In this document: positions 10,266 to 20,134 of the stretch, one piece after another
Layout: every line of letters begins with the position of its first letter
Position numbering within the stretch: the first letter of the stretch is position 1
NCBI RefSeq assembly: GCF_905115235.1
Contig: NC_051855.1
Location: 9,228,388 to 9,292,387 of the forward strand
DNA length: 64,000 nucleotides
Source of the DNA: Hermetia illucens
Lineage: Eukaryota; Arthropoda; Insecta; Diptera; Stratiomyidae
Direction of reading: 5' to 3'
The notes under the pieces: model-generated
The model's input: the letters and a program-made list of their open reading frames with translations, nothing else
The model's database searches: none
Told to the model about the DNA's origin: nothing
Made by a program: the position numbers and the translations under genes

Positions 10266-13203
10266 TTCGCATACTACAAATCAATATGCACCAGAGTGCA
10301 ACCGCTCACGAGTTGCTAGCGCAGTTCGCTGCAGAGACCAAAGCTGATTTAGTACTCATCAGTGAGCAGTACCGAAACAAGGGCCCAGTTTCATGGCACC
10401 CAGACATATCAGATACCGCTGCCATCTGGGTTCGGGACGACACCCTCCTGGGGGTTCTTGCCCAAGGCCGAGGGGACGGCTTTGTCTGGATTCGGTGTTC
10501 AGGGATAACGTTTTTTAGTGTCTATCTTACGCCGAATGAGACGATGCCGGTCTTTCGTCGGAGGCTTGAGGCTTTGGAGGACGCTATCTTAAGCACGGAT
10601 GGGCGGATCCTGGTCGGGGGTGACTTCAATGCTAGGGCACTTGAATGGAGCATGCCTCACACAGATTCCAGAGGGAAACGAATTCTGTAAATGGCGGCGA
10701 GAACAGGACTGGTAGTTCTAAACACCAGATCCACCCCAACGTTCCGGCGTCCGGGCTGCGAAGGAAGCATTGCAGACGTAACCTTCGCATCGGAATCACT
10801 GGTGTCGCTGGTGGACGGGTGGCGAGTTCTGGAAGACTTTTCGGCAAGTGACCACCAATACATTGCTTTCGAAGTGGTGGACACAAACTCTCGGTGTGCG
10901 CCACCCCAGCAATCTTTCTGTGTATGGAAAGTCGCGAAAGTGAACACCGAGAAGTTTGTCGAAACTATGGGAACAGGTGGAGCCACGCTGAAGGGTACTC
11001 CTGGGGGCGGTGACGCCGCTGCTGACACTGTCGTAAATTCAGTTATGAACCTGATAACGACAGTCTGCGGAGCCTCCATGCCCAGGAAGACATCGAGGCG
11101 CCGCAAACCTTCCATGTATTGGTGGACAGTGGAAATCGCAGAGCTCCGGAAGGAGTGTCACAGGCTCCGCCGCTTAACACAACGTCTAGGCGACCGAGAG
11201 GAGGCATATACCATAATGATGGAGTACAAATCAGCCAAAAGGAGACTCCGCAGCGCAATAAACAAGAGTAAAGCTTTGTTGCTGGCAAGATCTGATCGAC
11301 GAGGTGAATGGGGATCCGTGGGGACTCGGTTACAAACTTGTAACCCGAAAAATCGGGGCTCTGCGGAAACCCTGTTCACTTAAGGCCGAGCAGATGGACC
11401 GCATTGTGAGGGCACTCTTCCCTGCACACCCCGTATGGGATGATGACGTGGGCGCGGAGAGCGCAGAGGACTGTTCACTTTTCTCTGTAAAAGAGTTGGA
11501 ACAGGCAGTCCTCTCTATGAAAAATAAGAAGGCGCCAGGACCCGATGGTATTCCAGCAGAGGTGTACAAACTGGTATTCCAACACCGGCCAGACCTACTG
11601 CTCGGCGCATTCAACGCTTGCCTGAAAGAGAGCATTTTCCCTGCTCGTTGGAAAGTTGCGAGGCTTGCGCTGATCCCTAAAGGGAAAGGCGATCCCGAAC
11701 TGGGAAATTGCTCGAAAAGCTCATCAGAAATAGACTCGCTGAAGCGATACGTGCTGCCGGAGATTTATCTCCCCGGCAGTTTGGTTTTAGGGCAGGGAGA
11801 TCGACAATTGATGCTGTCATGCAGGTCGTGGACGCCGTTCGACGAGCAGAGGCACATAGCCGCCGAACTCGACGGGTGGTGCTCCTCGTAACGGTTGACG
11901 TCAGAAACGCCTTCAATTCCGTAAGATGGAAAGACATTCTAGGCACACTAGACAATACCTTCAACGTGCCGAACTATCTCTTACGGATTTTGAGGGACTA
12001 TCTGAGGAACCGCTCCCTGCTCTATGAAACACTAGAGGGTCAAAGGTGGATGGAGGTCACGTCGGGGGTAGCACAGGGATCCATCCTAGGACCGGACCTC
12101 TGGAACGCTACCTATGACAGTCTGCTTAAACTCGACATGCCAGAAGAGTCGCGCCTGGTTGGCTACGCAGATGATGTCGCAGCGCTTGTTGCTGGACGCA
12201 CTGTCGAAAAGGCGCAAAGCAGACTCGGCATATTGATGCGACGGGTAAGCGGATGGATGACTACTCATGGTTTCAACCTTGCACTGGAAAAAACCGAAGT
12301 AGTCATCCTGACTAAGAAGAGAATTCCGACCCTGCGTCCCACAGCGTTCGACGAGTCGATCATGGAGTCAAAATCAGCGGTAAAGTACCTCGGGTTGACT
12401 CTTGACTCAAAGATGAGCTTTTCTGAGCAAATCCAAGCAGCAGCGAACAAGGCTGCGGCTGGAGTTTCGGCGTTAAGTGGGCTAATGGCAAACATTGGGG
12501 GTCCTACGTCTCCTGATGAGCTCAACGCAGTCTGCCCTGCTCTACGGTGCAGAGGTATGGGCTGGCGCTCTTAACAGGGAGGTATATCGTAGACGCCTCG
12601 CGCTAGTACAGAGACGGGGAGCTTTACGGGTGGCGTCTGCGTACTGCACAGTCTCTGAACCGGCCGTGATGGTGATCGCGGGAGTTATCCCCGTTGCCCT
12701 TCTTGCTGGGGAGCGTCAGGCCATATACAAGCGCAAGGGAGGTGGTTGCTCGCGAAGAACGGCAACACACTCTAGACGAGTGGCAGCTCTCTTGGCAAAA
12801 TGAAACTAGAGGCAGATGGACTGCGAGGCTCATCGGCAACTTAGGTGCGTGGCTGAATCGGAAGCATGGTGAGACTGACTATTTCCTTACCCAATTTTTA
12901 GGTGGGCATGGAAGTTTTCAGTCTTACCTGCACAAGATTGGAAAGGCGCGTTCTCCGGATTGTGTGTTTTGCGATGGAGTTGTGGACGATGCCCACCACA
13001 CTTTTTTTTCTTGTGGAAGGTGGGATGGGGTTCGTCAGCAGCTCTTTTTAAACACGGGAGATCTCTCTCCAGACAACATTGTGGAAGAGATGCTGAGGAC
13101 TGCTGACAGCTGGAACCGTGTGGCCCATTACGTTCGGGCCCTTCTCGTTGCTAAGAAGATAGACTCGACCGGTGGAGGAGCGGGATGGCAGGGGGTTCCT
13201 TGA
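10262..13203 (+). pseudogene. R1-type LINE ORF2, endonuclease-reverse transcriptase, inactivated
   Basis: ORF2 starts at the ATG at 10262 (MIRILQINMHQSAT). The APE domain shows ISEQYRNKG, GGDFNARALEW and SDHQYI. The RT follows with KKAPGPDGIPAEVYK, FGFRAGRSTIDAV, VDVRNAFNSV, GVAQGSILGPDLWN and the catalytic YADD at 12164-12175. The C-terminal zinc motif is CVFCDGVVDDAHHTFFSC near 12960-13013. Compared with copy 2, a GAA codon has become TAA at 10688-10690. The frame changes near 11280, a deletion of about 45 bases lies near 11700, and about 14 bases are lost near 12510. The protein cannot be made in one piece. Confidence 0.85.
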
Positions 13204-14639
13204 ACTGACAGTTCCCTTCCTCCTCTCCTCTCCCGTTGGTGAAAGGAATTCCCTAATTTGAAGGCTCCGCAAGGCGGGAGAGTTCGGGGGCTGGCTCGAA
13301 GTAATGTGACAAACGGTTCCAGGCTAGCTCGACGATGGGGAGGTGTTTAGTTGATAGTCCGACGACGTACCGAACCGGGAGTCCAACGCTATGTGCGTAA
13401 ATGCATTCACCTACCCTACCCCGAAAAAAAATTATGCCGGATTTTATCAAGCCTAAGCCTCCAAGGAATGCCAGTTCTCAGCAACACAGGACGTTTGACA
13501 TTTTGGTGAGTTTCGAACGAAAGAAACAGCGTACACGGGTTGCCAACAACCGTGCGCTGATTCCATTTCAGGAGGTCGGTGATTGACATTGGACTGCGCC
13601 AATGTAGACTATTAACAAAATATCATAATATTTAAAGTAAATAAAAAGAAGTTAGATTGACGCGTGCTTCGGGGCCCCCCTGTTTCATTCAGATTCTTAA
13701 GCAATGGGAAGTCGTTCTCTACTTTATAAGGAACTACAGCTAATGTCAATATTTGTTCTGCTGGTTCTGCAGCCACTTTGAGGCGAGACGATGTTCAGAA
13801 GGAGTTCCCGGTCTCTGCTGCCGGAAGAGGACTCCCATAATGTGGTCTACTAGGAGCCGTGTTCACGCTGGGTTAATTTTAGTTACAACATAAAGCCGAC
13901 CAACTTGTCATATGTCACTGAACCAAAAAAAGGCTCGTCCGTGCAACTTGACAGATGTGCTACGGAGACACGAAATATTCACGGCACGGGGAGGATTCCC
14001 ATTTCTGGCTTCCAATTTAGCGCCGAGTTACCCGGGGGCAGAAGTAATTGCAATTCATCAGCAATCCCTCGGGGCAACGTATAAAACAAAGTATTCAAGG
14101 AAATTTTGAGTAATGGCACTAACCTCTCGATCAAAGATGGCGGCAGTCATCGCGCAATGGAAACATCAAGACACAACTACACAGCTTTTTCACAGCGCTT
14201 TCTCTGCTGCCGCTTCCACCGTGGCCCCGGCTTGCAAACCCACACCGTCACTTCTGCTGCTTATCCTTGCACTATTTCAACACAGGTAATCTATAACTGC
14301 AACGATCATTACCCCACACACTTTCCACGCAGTCGTATCCACCGCGCGTACGATTTTCCTTGCCGGAAGAAAATATACCACCTTCTCTATGTTTCCCTAT
14401 GCACTTCGAACGATTTAGCCGACGGTAACGCCAACACGAACTGAAATTCTCCTTTCCGTATGATGGCAATACGACGGTGACAACTACACTACTTCTCACG
14501 AGTCAAATCACGTCACCGTCGCTACTGCAGGAGAAGTGGCTCCTAAACGATTGTGGGAGCACGACATGGGACGATATTACTCGAAAGGCAATTTAGAGGG
14601 GAAGGAAAGCACTGATACCAGAAATACAACACAGGAATG

Positions 14640-14745
14640 ATTGCGTGCGTGCGCAGTGAGAGAGCTGTCAAATGGAGTTCATTACACGGACTCGTATGAA
14701 GCAATATACAACAAGTCGGTTGCGCAATGCGGGAGGCAAGAAGGC
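14640..14745 (+). repeat. Short dispersed repeat beside fold-back element
   Basis: A block reading roughly CAAATGGAGTTCATTACAC, then GGACTCGTATGAAGCAATA, recurs with substitutions at about 15450-15500 and again at about 17275-17325. The first two copies flank the fold-back element at 14751-15043. The class is unknown. Confidence 0.5.
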
Positions 14746-14750
14746 AAAAT

Positions 14751-15043
14751 TTGAGTTACAATTGCTAATTAATAATGCCATTTGCATTAGTTCCGTCGCT
14801 TCCATTCATAAAAATTGAATTTAAGCCGGAGTTATGTGTTATTTGTTCGCGTTCAAAATCACAGCATTGCACATAATCAAGTTACCGCAATTAACGTATT
14901 CATCTACCTATATTTTATGTAATGAAAATCATGCAATTAAATGAGACTAAAAGTGCACATGTCTCCGGCTTAAATTCAATTTTTATGAATAGCAGCGACG
15001 GGACCGATGTAAGTGATATTAATTAGTAGCACTTGCAGCTCAA
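14751..15043. repeat. Fold-back (MITE-like) element, 293 bp
   Basis: Bases 14751-14831 and 14963-15043 are inverted copies of each other, 81 bp each, around a 131-bp centre. The inner 28 bp of each arm (14804-14831 and 14963-14990) match exactly; the outer parts match with scattered differences. There is no coding capacity. This structure is typical of a non-autonomous inverted-repeat element. I could not find an autonomous relative or a clear target duplication. Confidence 0.75.
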
Positions 15044-15896
15044 CTAGTGCCTTCCGTAGTTCTCAAAACGAATTCATTCAACTTAATTACTTTTAAAAGT
15101 TATTGTCGAAAATGAAAAGCACCGCCAAATTGCATACGGGGTAATCTGCCATCGCAACGAAGCTTGCCGACGTGGAGCATACTTGACTACTTTGCCAACC
15201 TGAAATATTCATTGTACATTGAAGCTGCGTGCGGATCAGAGGTTGTCCCGTGCGCTCTACGCATGCATCTCAATTGTGTTTCACGCATGACACGTAAGCA
15301 TTAAATCTGTCTGCAAATGTTTATATATGACAATTCGAGATTTGCCAGATTTTATTTTGCCCTACAAAACTAAACAAATATTTGTGTATAATGCCCAATA
15401 GCCAAAATGCATTAGATGCGAGCGCGCATGCGTTCACGGTAAGAAAGATCTAAATTGAAGTTCACTAGACGGACTTGTACCAAGCAATGCAAAATGAGTC
15501 CAACTCGCATTATGCCGCGCAGAATAGTTCGGAAAATTGAGCTTTTATGATGCGAGACGGGGGCAATTGTTGACATTACACGTCATTTGTAATTTGGCCC
15601 TGCTTTCGAAAAATCATTTGAAAAACTTGAAAGGCCGATATCTCGCTTAATATTTAGAATTCGAGGAAAAGGAGCTTAATTCGTCTTCACCACTTTGGAG
15701 GGCGGGTGAAGCCGGGGGTAGGTATATGGGTTGGGGGCTCGGTAGGTGACGAAAATTGATGGAAAGTTGAAAAATCATTTGAAAAACTATTTTTGTAATG
15801 TATTCAATTTGTACGAATGGGGGTTCCGAAACTGAGGTACGTACGTGAGTACTTTATGTTATGAAAACGATAAATATAAATGCCACCAGCAGTGCG

Positions 15897-16095
15897 GATG
15901 ATAATAATCGTTGGCGCAACATTCCATGTTGGATCAGTGCCTTGAAGTGTGTTAAAGCACTTCATTCAAGACCGTAACGGTACACTAGGGGGCAATGTGG
16001 TCAGCATTGCACTCGCCCGAGATTATTACCCTGATTTGACTCAGGTACTCATTCACAGCTGAGTCGACTGGTATCCGACGTCAAATCACGATACA
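15897..16095 (-). repeat. SINE-like tail repeat, copy 1, fused to an RTE fragment
   Basis: About 195 bp are nearly identical to 50128-50345. On the minus strand it starts near ATTTGTATCGTGATTTGACG, contains GAATGAGTACCTGAGTCAAA and GCAATGCTGACCACATTGCC, and ends in CCAACGATTATTATC, an ATT-type simple tail as in many SINEs and LINE 3' ends. Its upstream side is joined directly to a truncated RTE reverse-transcriptase fragment. It may be a SINE that lost its head or a LINE 3' UTR. Confidence 0.65.
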
Positions 16096-16540
16096 AATTC
16101 CACTGCCACTGACTATGATTGTGCCTGTTTCATGGGGATCGGTCGTCAAAAATTCAGTTTTGTTTAAATTCAATCTGAGACCGTGTTGCATGAGGCGATC
16201 ATTCCATTTTTGGATAAGTTGCTCGAGATCATTTTTGTTATCAAATGCTAGGAAAACATCAGCTGCATAGAGCAGTGTGTAGGGCGCTGGACGTTGAATA
16301 TCCCGTGTGACGGTGTCCATAACAAGAACAAAGAGGAGTGGTGAGAGGACGCTTCCTTGATGAACACCAACAGAGACACGAAACGGTTTTGACACACCCG
16401 CCATACTTCGAACTTTACTTTGAGGAGGTGTTGTCGTAAAGCATACCAGATGAGTTTGTGTGGCATACGGTCAAACGCTTTCTCTAGATCCAGAAAGGCA
16501 ATGTAAAGAGGGCGATGCTTCTCTCGGTGTTTCTCCTGTT
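16096..16540 (-). mobile_element. RTE LINE fragment, same family as 2040-4790
   Basis: On the minus strand it reads HREKHRPLYIAFLDLEKAFD, MPHKLIWYALRQH, SVGVHQGSVLSPLLFVL and LLYAADVFLAFDNK, then LNLNKTEFLTTDPHETGT. The catalytic box is YAAD instead of YADD, so the first catalytic aspartate of the pair is lost. The piece covers only the central RT, is frame-shifted once near 16400, and runs into the SINE-like tail. Confidence 0.8.
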
Positions 16541-17409
16541 GCGTGTAATTTATTATATTTAACAGTTCTATCGCTAGGCACGCACGCATTCATTGTGCTT
16601 TGGACGTAAGCGGAGTTGGTCTATCTAATTAGCAGTAACTCTACATTTCATAGACTCCAATAAGAGCACGTCAAATATTATCGTTGGGAGAGAAATGAAA
16701 ACTACAATGTATGTATGTGTCGTCAAACTGTATAGCCTCCTAGGCTATGATTTTACCAGGTGTGAGACGCATGTGCAAAGTTATATCCTGGTTTGCTTTC
16801 TGGTTTCAGTCTTCGCTCCAATGACTTCTGGTTAATGTCTGAACCTTCGCAGTTAATTGTGGCCGAACTAGACTCCTGTCCCTTTCTTGAAGATGCGGCT
16901 ATCGTTGTTGAAACTGAATTCGTTGCTGCTATCGTTGAGGTTGCGTAGACCATATTCCCACCGCTTATCGTCAAAACAATCATCAGATTAGGCTTTCACC
17001 TTTGCAGGTTCGGTTATATGCTTTAAGCTTTGGGTTTTATGCACCACCCTGTTGGCCATAACCGGGAAGTTTCGACTAAGTTGCTTAAGCGGAGAGCTTT
17101 TGGTGGGCTGCCCTGACCGGGAAGCTTTTTTATTAGGTTTTAGGCTTTGAAGGAGTGGTTTCAGGATTTGTTGATTCGATTTACGCGGGAAGCTCAGGTT
17201 TTCGTTGAGTTTTGGTTCCTGAAAGTAGGTGATCGTGAGGCCGGTTTAAAGCCCGAAGACAACAGCGGAGTGAGCTGTGAAATGAAGTTGATTACACAGA
17301 ATTGTATGAGGTAATATACAACAATGCAGTTTCCTATCTTTGTAAGCTTTCAATTGTGAAAACAACATTTTGGGGATATAATTGTTATTATTTAGGAAAT
17401 ACTTTAGGC
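16541..17409. other. Non-coding stretch
   Basis: Nothing recognisable except a third copy of the short dispersed repeat near 17262-17325. The short frame at 16753-16983 has no family resemblance. Confidence 0.5.
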
Positions 17410-18145
17410 AATTGTATGTGGTAGGGTAGGTAGGTATCAGTGGCCGCTCCGAGGAGCCCAATTAGCGCATTGGTGCGCCGTTTTGATGCCACAAACTCCT
17501 AAGGCCGTGACTGTTGTTATAGGAACAGGAAATCAGAATCCAGCTGGCTCGGATCTTCAGAGCCAGCCCGTAGCATTCACGAAGGAAAGCAGCTAGAAAT
17601 CTCACTGAGGTCCCCAAAGAATGGTTTACCCAGTGTCCGCAGCCTGACTCGAGCCAGAGCTGGGCAATCGCAGAGAAAGTGCATGAGGGTTTCCCTTCCT
17701 TCTCCGCAGCTTCGGCAATGCGAGTTGTAGGGTAAGCCGAGCCTAGCGGCATGGTCCCCTATGGGCCAGTGCCCCGGGCAGACCGCCGTAATCTTGAATG
17801 CATTTGCACGCGTCTGGCACAGGAGCTCTCGTGATCGGGCTATGTTATAAGCGGGCCAAATTCTCCTTGATTTGGCACAGCTTGTAAGCCTTCGCCATCT
17901 CAGGCCCGCGGCTGCTAGGTAGTGCGAGTAGACTCGGCCCCCGACAGCCGCCAGCGGAACACCGACTGTATTCGCCGAGGGACTGCCAAGAGCAGAGCCT
18001 TGCCTGGCCAATCCGTCAGCCCGCTCATTCCCCTCTATGTTCCTATGCCCGGGAACCCAGAGGAGAGTGATCTTGAGCGTGCCGCCCAGATGGTTGAGCG
18101 TGTCTCTGCACTGCCCCACCAACCGGGAAGATGTCGTCGTTGAGT
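17410..18145 (-). mobile_element. LINE 3' end with RNase H and C-terminal zinc motif
   Basis: On the minus strand the frame from about 18125 reads the end of an RNase H domain (LLWVPGHRNIEGNERADGLA). A C-terminal zinc motif follows (CRSCGEGRETLMHFLCDCPA). This pair of domains is typical of the ends of LOA/I/Jockey-group LINEs. The 5' side is truncated and joined at about 18145 to an RTE 5' end in the same orientation. Confidence 0.75.
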
Positions 18146-18720
18146 ACAAGGCTGACTAAGAAACCTACTCCAAGCACATGGTTTACTGGATGACCGCTAT
18201 AATATATGGTGTAGTGGCTCTTCTCCAGGAAACCGGTCCCTGTCCATCGCATCTCTTGCAACGCTGTTATATCAGCCCTATATTGGGACAGGGTATCGGC
18301 TAGCTGCTTATCAGCTTCATCTCTGTACAGGGAGCGCACGTTCCATGAGAAAATGCGCAAATCGTTGTTCCTTTGTCGTTGCCGGGTCCGTCGTTTTAAA
18401 ATCCGTCCTATCCGAGGCTCCTGTTGTGGCTTCGTAACAAGTTGTTTTCCGTGTAGGGTTGTCAGCCCTACCCAACCCCCAACCTGGAGGACCAGTTGGT
18501 ACAATTTGTCCCGTTTTTAGGCGCGGGAGACTCGCCTTCATCCTTCTCCGTCTGCAGCTTTTCGTCAAGAAAGAGCTCCCAGCGGTCACCACGTGGAGGT
18601 GGAGATAGGGTTTGGTAGTAGAGCTGTTGGGTGTTGGTTCAGTAGGCATTTCCCAGGTTTTATGCTCCATCGTGGGTACCAATCCACGTTTCGCCCCGGG
18701 ACCTATACTACCCTTTGATC
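18146..18720 (-). mobile_element. RTE-like LINE 5' end, truncated in the endonuclease domain
   Basis: On the minus strand it reads LRIFSWNVRSLYRDEADKQL, ADITALQEMRWTGTGFL and YYSGHPVNHVLGVGFLVS, the first third of an APE endonuclease with the catalytic Asn and Glu regions. It is preceded by a basic, proline-rich N-terminal leader. The sequence stops at about 18146 and continues as a different LINE. It is probably the 5' end of the family seen at 5017-5900 and 36905-39352. Confidence 0.75.
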
Positions 18721-20134
18721 CGCGGAATAATTAACACCAATAACGAACAGAAGCCCCTGTGATCGACGACAATAGTGTGATCCTATTGTAGTTTTATCTG
18801 ATAATTTTAGAAGATTCTCTGCGAAGTATACTTATAATAAGGGTGGTGTTTGCTAGCAAATTATACTTCAACGCAAGGTTTTGATGCAGAATCTTTTGCA
18901 GAGTTAGCACGGCAAGTGTACTCGATACTGCTCAACATCCTGCAAGCAGGTGTTATATTATATGATGCCTCCCCCCACAATAGCCTCATCACTTTCAAAC
19001 AAACAGGAAAGCTTGCATTGCGAACATTTAATAATTATACACATCTTCTACGATTTCAGCAATTATATTCAAGTTGTACGGCAAGAAACACTTTTTATAC
19101 AGAAACTGATCCCATTTTTATTACTTTTTCAATAACAATGTAAATCATTTTAGATAAACTTTCATTCATTATATAAACGTTTTCAAATAAAATTCCTACT
19201 TTGATTTCCTCTCAAAACCCAAATTTAGCGAAACGTGTACTACCTTCGTTTACTTTTTATTTCGACTGAGATAAACAATGAAATATACACTTTTAAATTT
19301 TCAATTATTGAAATGAAATTCTCGCGGTGTATGCATTTTATGAATGAAACTATCGTATCGCTTGCTCCCAAATATAATTTCTTTAAGGGTATGCAGTATG
19401 GAAGGCGTCCCAAAGAATTTTCACATTCAAAAATTCTTTCTCTGATTCAAAAAACAAAAATATACAAATGATGGATTCCTTCAATGATAATGATATTTTT
19501 CTTAAATCAAATATGGCTGGCATGTTTTTTTGATCTCTCTTTTACTAATACGATTTGGCAAAGATTATGATTATGTCCTTGTTAAGAGCCTATTATGTAT
19601 ACGGAAAAGCTTACGCCATTCATTTCATTCATTCATTTTAGCGTGGGTACTGCCTCCTATATACTGTGGTTAATATTAGTCACTCTTGAAATGCAACCAA
19701 CTTCACATGATGTTGCGCTGTCAAACAATTGACAAGTGTTATGAAGACGCAAAAGGGAAGTATACGGTGGCTTAAAATGACTGCGCTTAAAAGCAGAGGT
19801 TTTTGAAGAAAAGTTGTGTTTCATTACAAATGTGCATGACAGGATTTCATTCACACTGTGAAAACTATCAGCACGAACACCGTAAAACTCCAGTAATTGA
19901 TTACGACCAAATTATGCCAGCATAATTGTGTGTATTAAGTCTGTCATACTCCACACCGCCCTGGCCGCGGAATAATAGATTTCAAATTAATTTTCAATTA
20001 GTTATATTTGCAATAATTTGCTTCTAGCTGTCGGAGAAGAAAATTGATCTGCTCGCAGTCAATTTCTGTTGGTCGTGAATATCCCATCTGTCTGGTTTAC
20101 TTGACGAATTCAGCCGGTCGCCCAAAACAGCAAA
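18721..20134. other. Intergenic and probable TAF3 upstream region
   Basis: AT-rich with no gene seen. The last few hundred bases before 20135 should hold the TAF3 promoter and 5' UTR. No TATA box at a clear position is evident. Confidence 0.5.

Larger units (their letters stand above)
9236..13430 (+). mobile_element. R1-type LINE, copy 1, nearly complete with 16-bp target duplication
   Basis: The element carries a gag-like ORF1 with CCHC knuckles and an ORF2 with APE endonuclease, RT and a C-terminal zinc motif. It ends in an A-run at 13424-13430. The 16-base sequence ATTATGCCGGATTTTA occurs at 9220-9235, just before the element, and again at 13431-13446, just after the A-run: a clean target-site duplication that fixes both ends. 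The start lies only a few bases upstream of the ORF1 ATG at 9248, so a long 5' UTR is missing and the copy may be slightly 5' truncated. It is very similar to the copy at 56412-60100, so the family moved recently. The R1 clade is supported by the ILQINMHQSATAHELL endonuclease start. Confidence 0.9.
13447..15896. other. Non-coding stretch with fold-back and direct repeats
   Basis: No gene seen. The stretch holds the fold-back element at 14751-15043 and short direct repeats around 14640-14745 and 15415-15540. Two copies of AAAAATCATTTGAAAAACT lie near 15608 and 15768. Confidence 0.6.
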
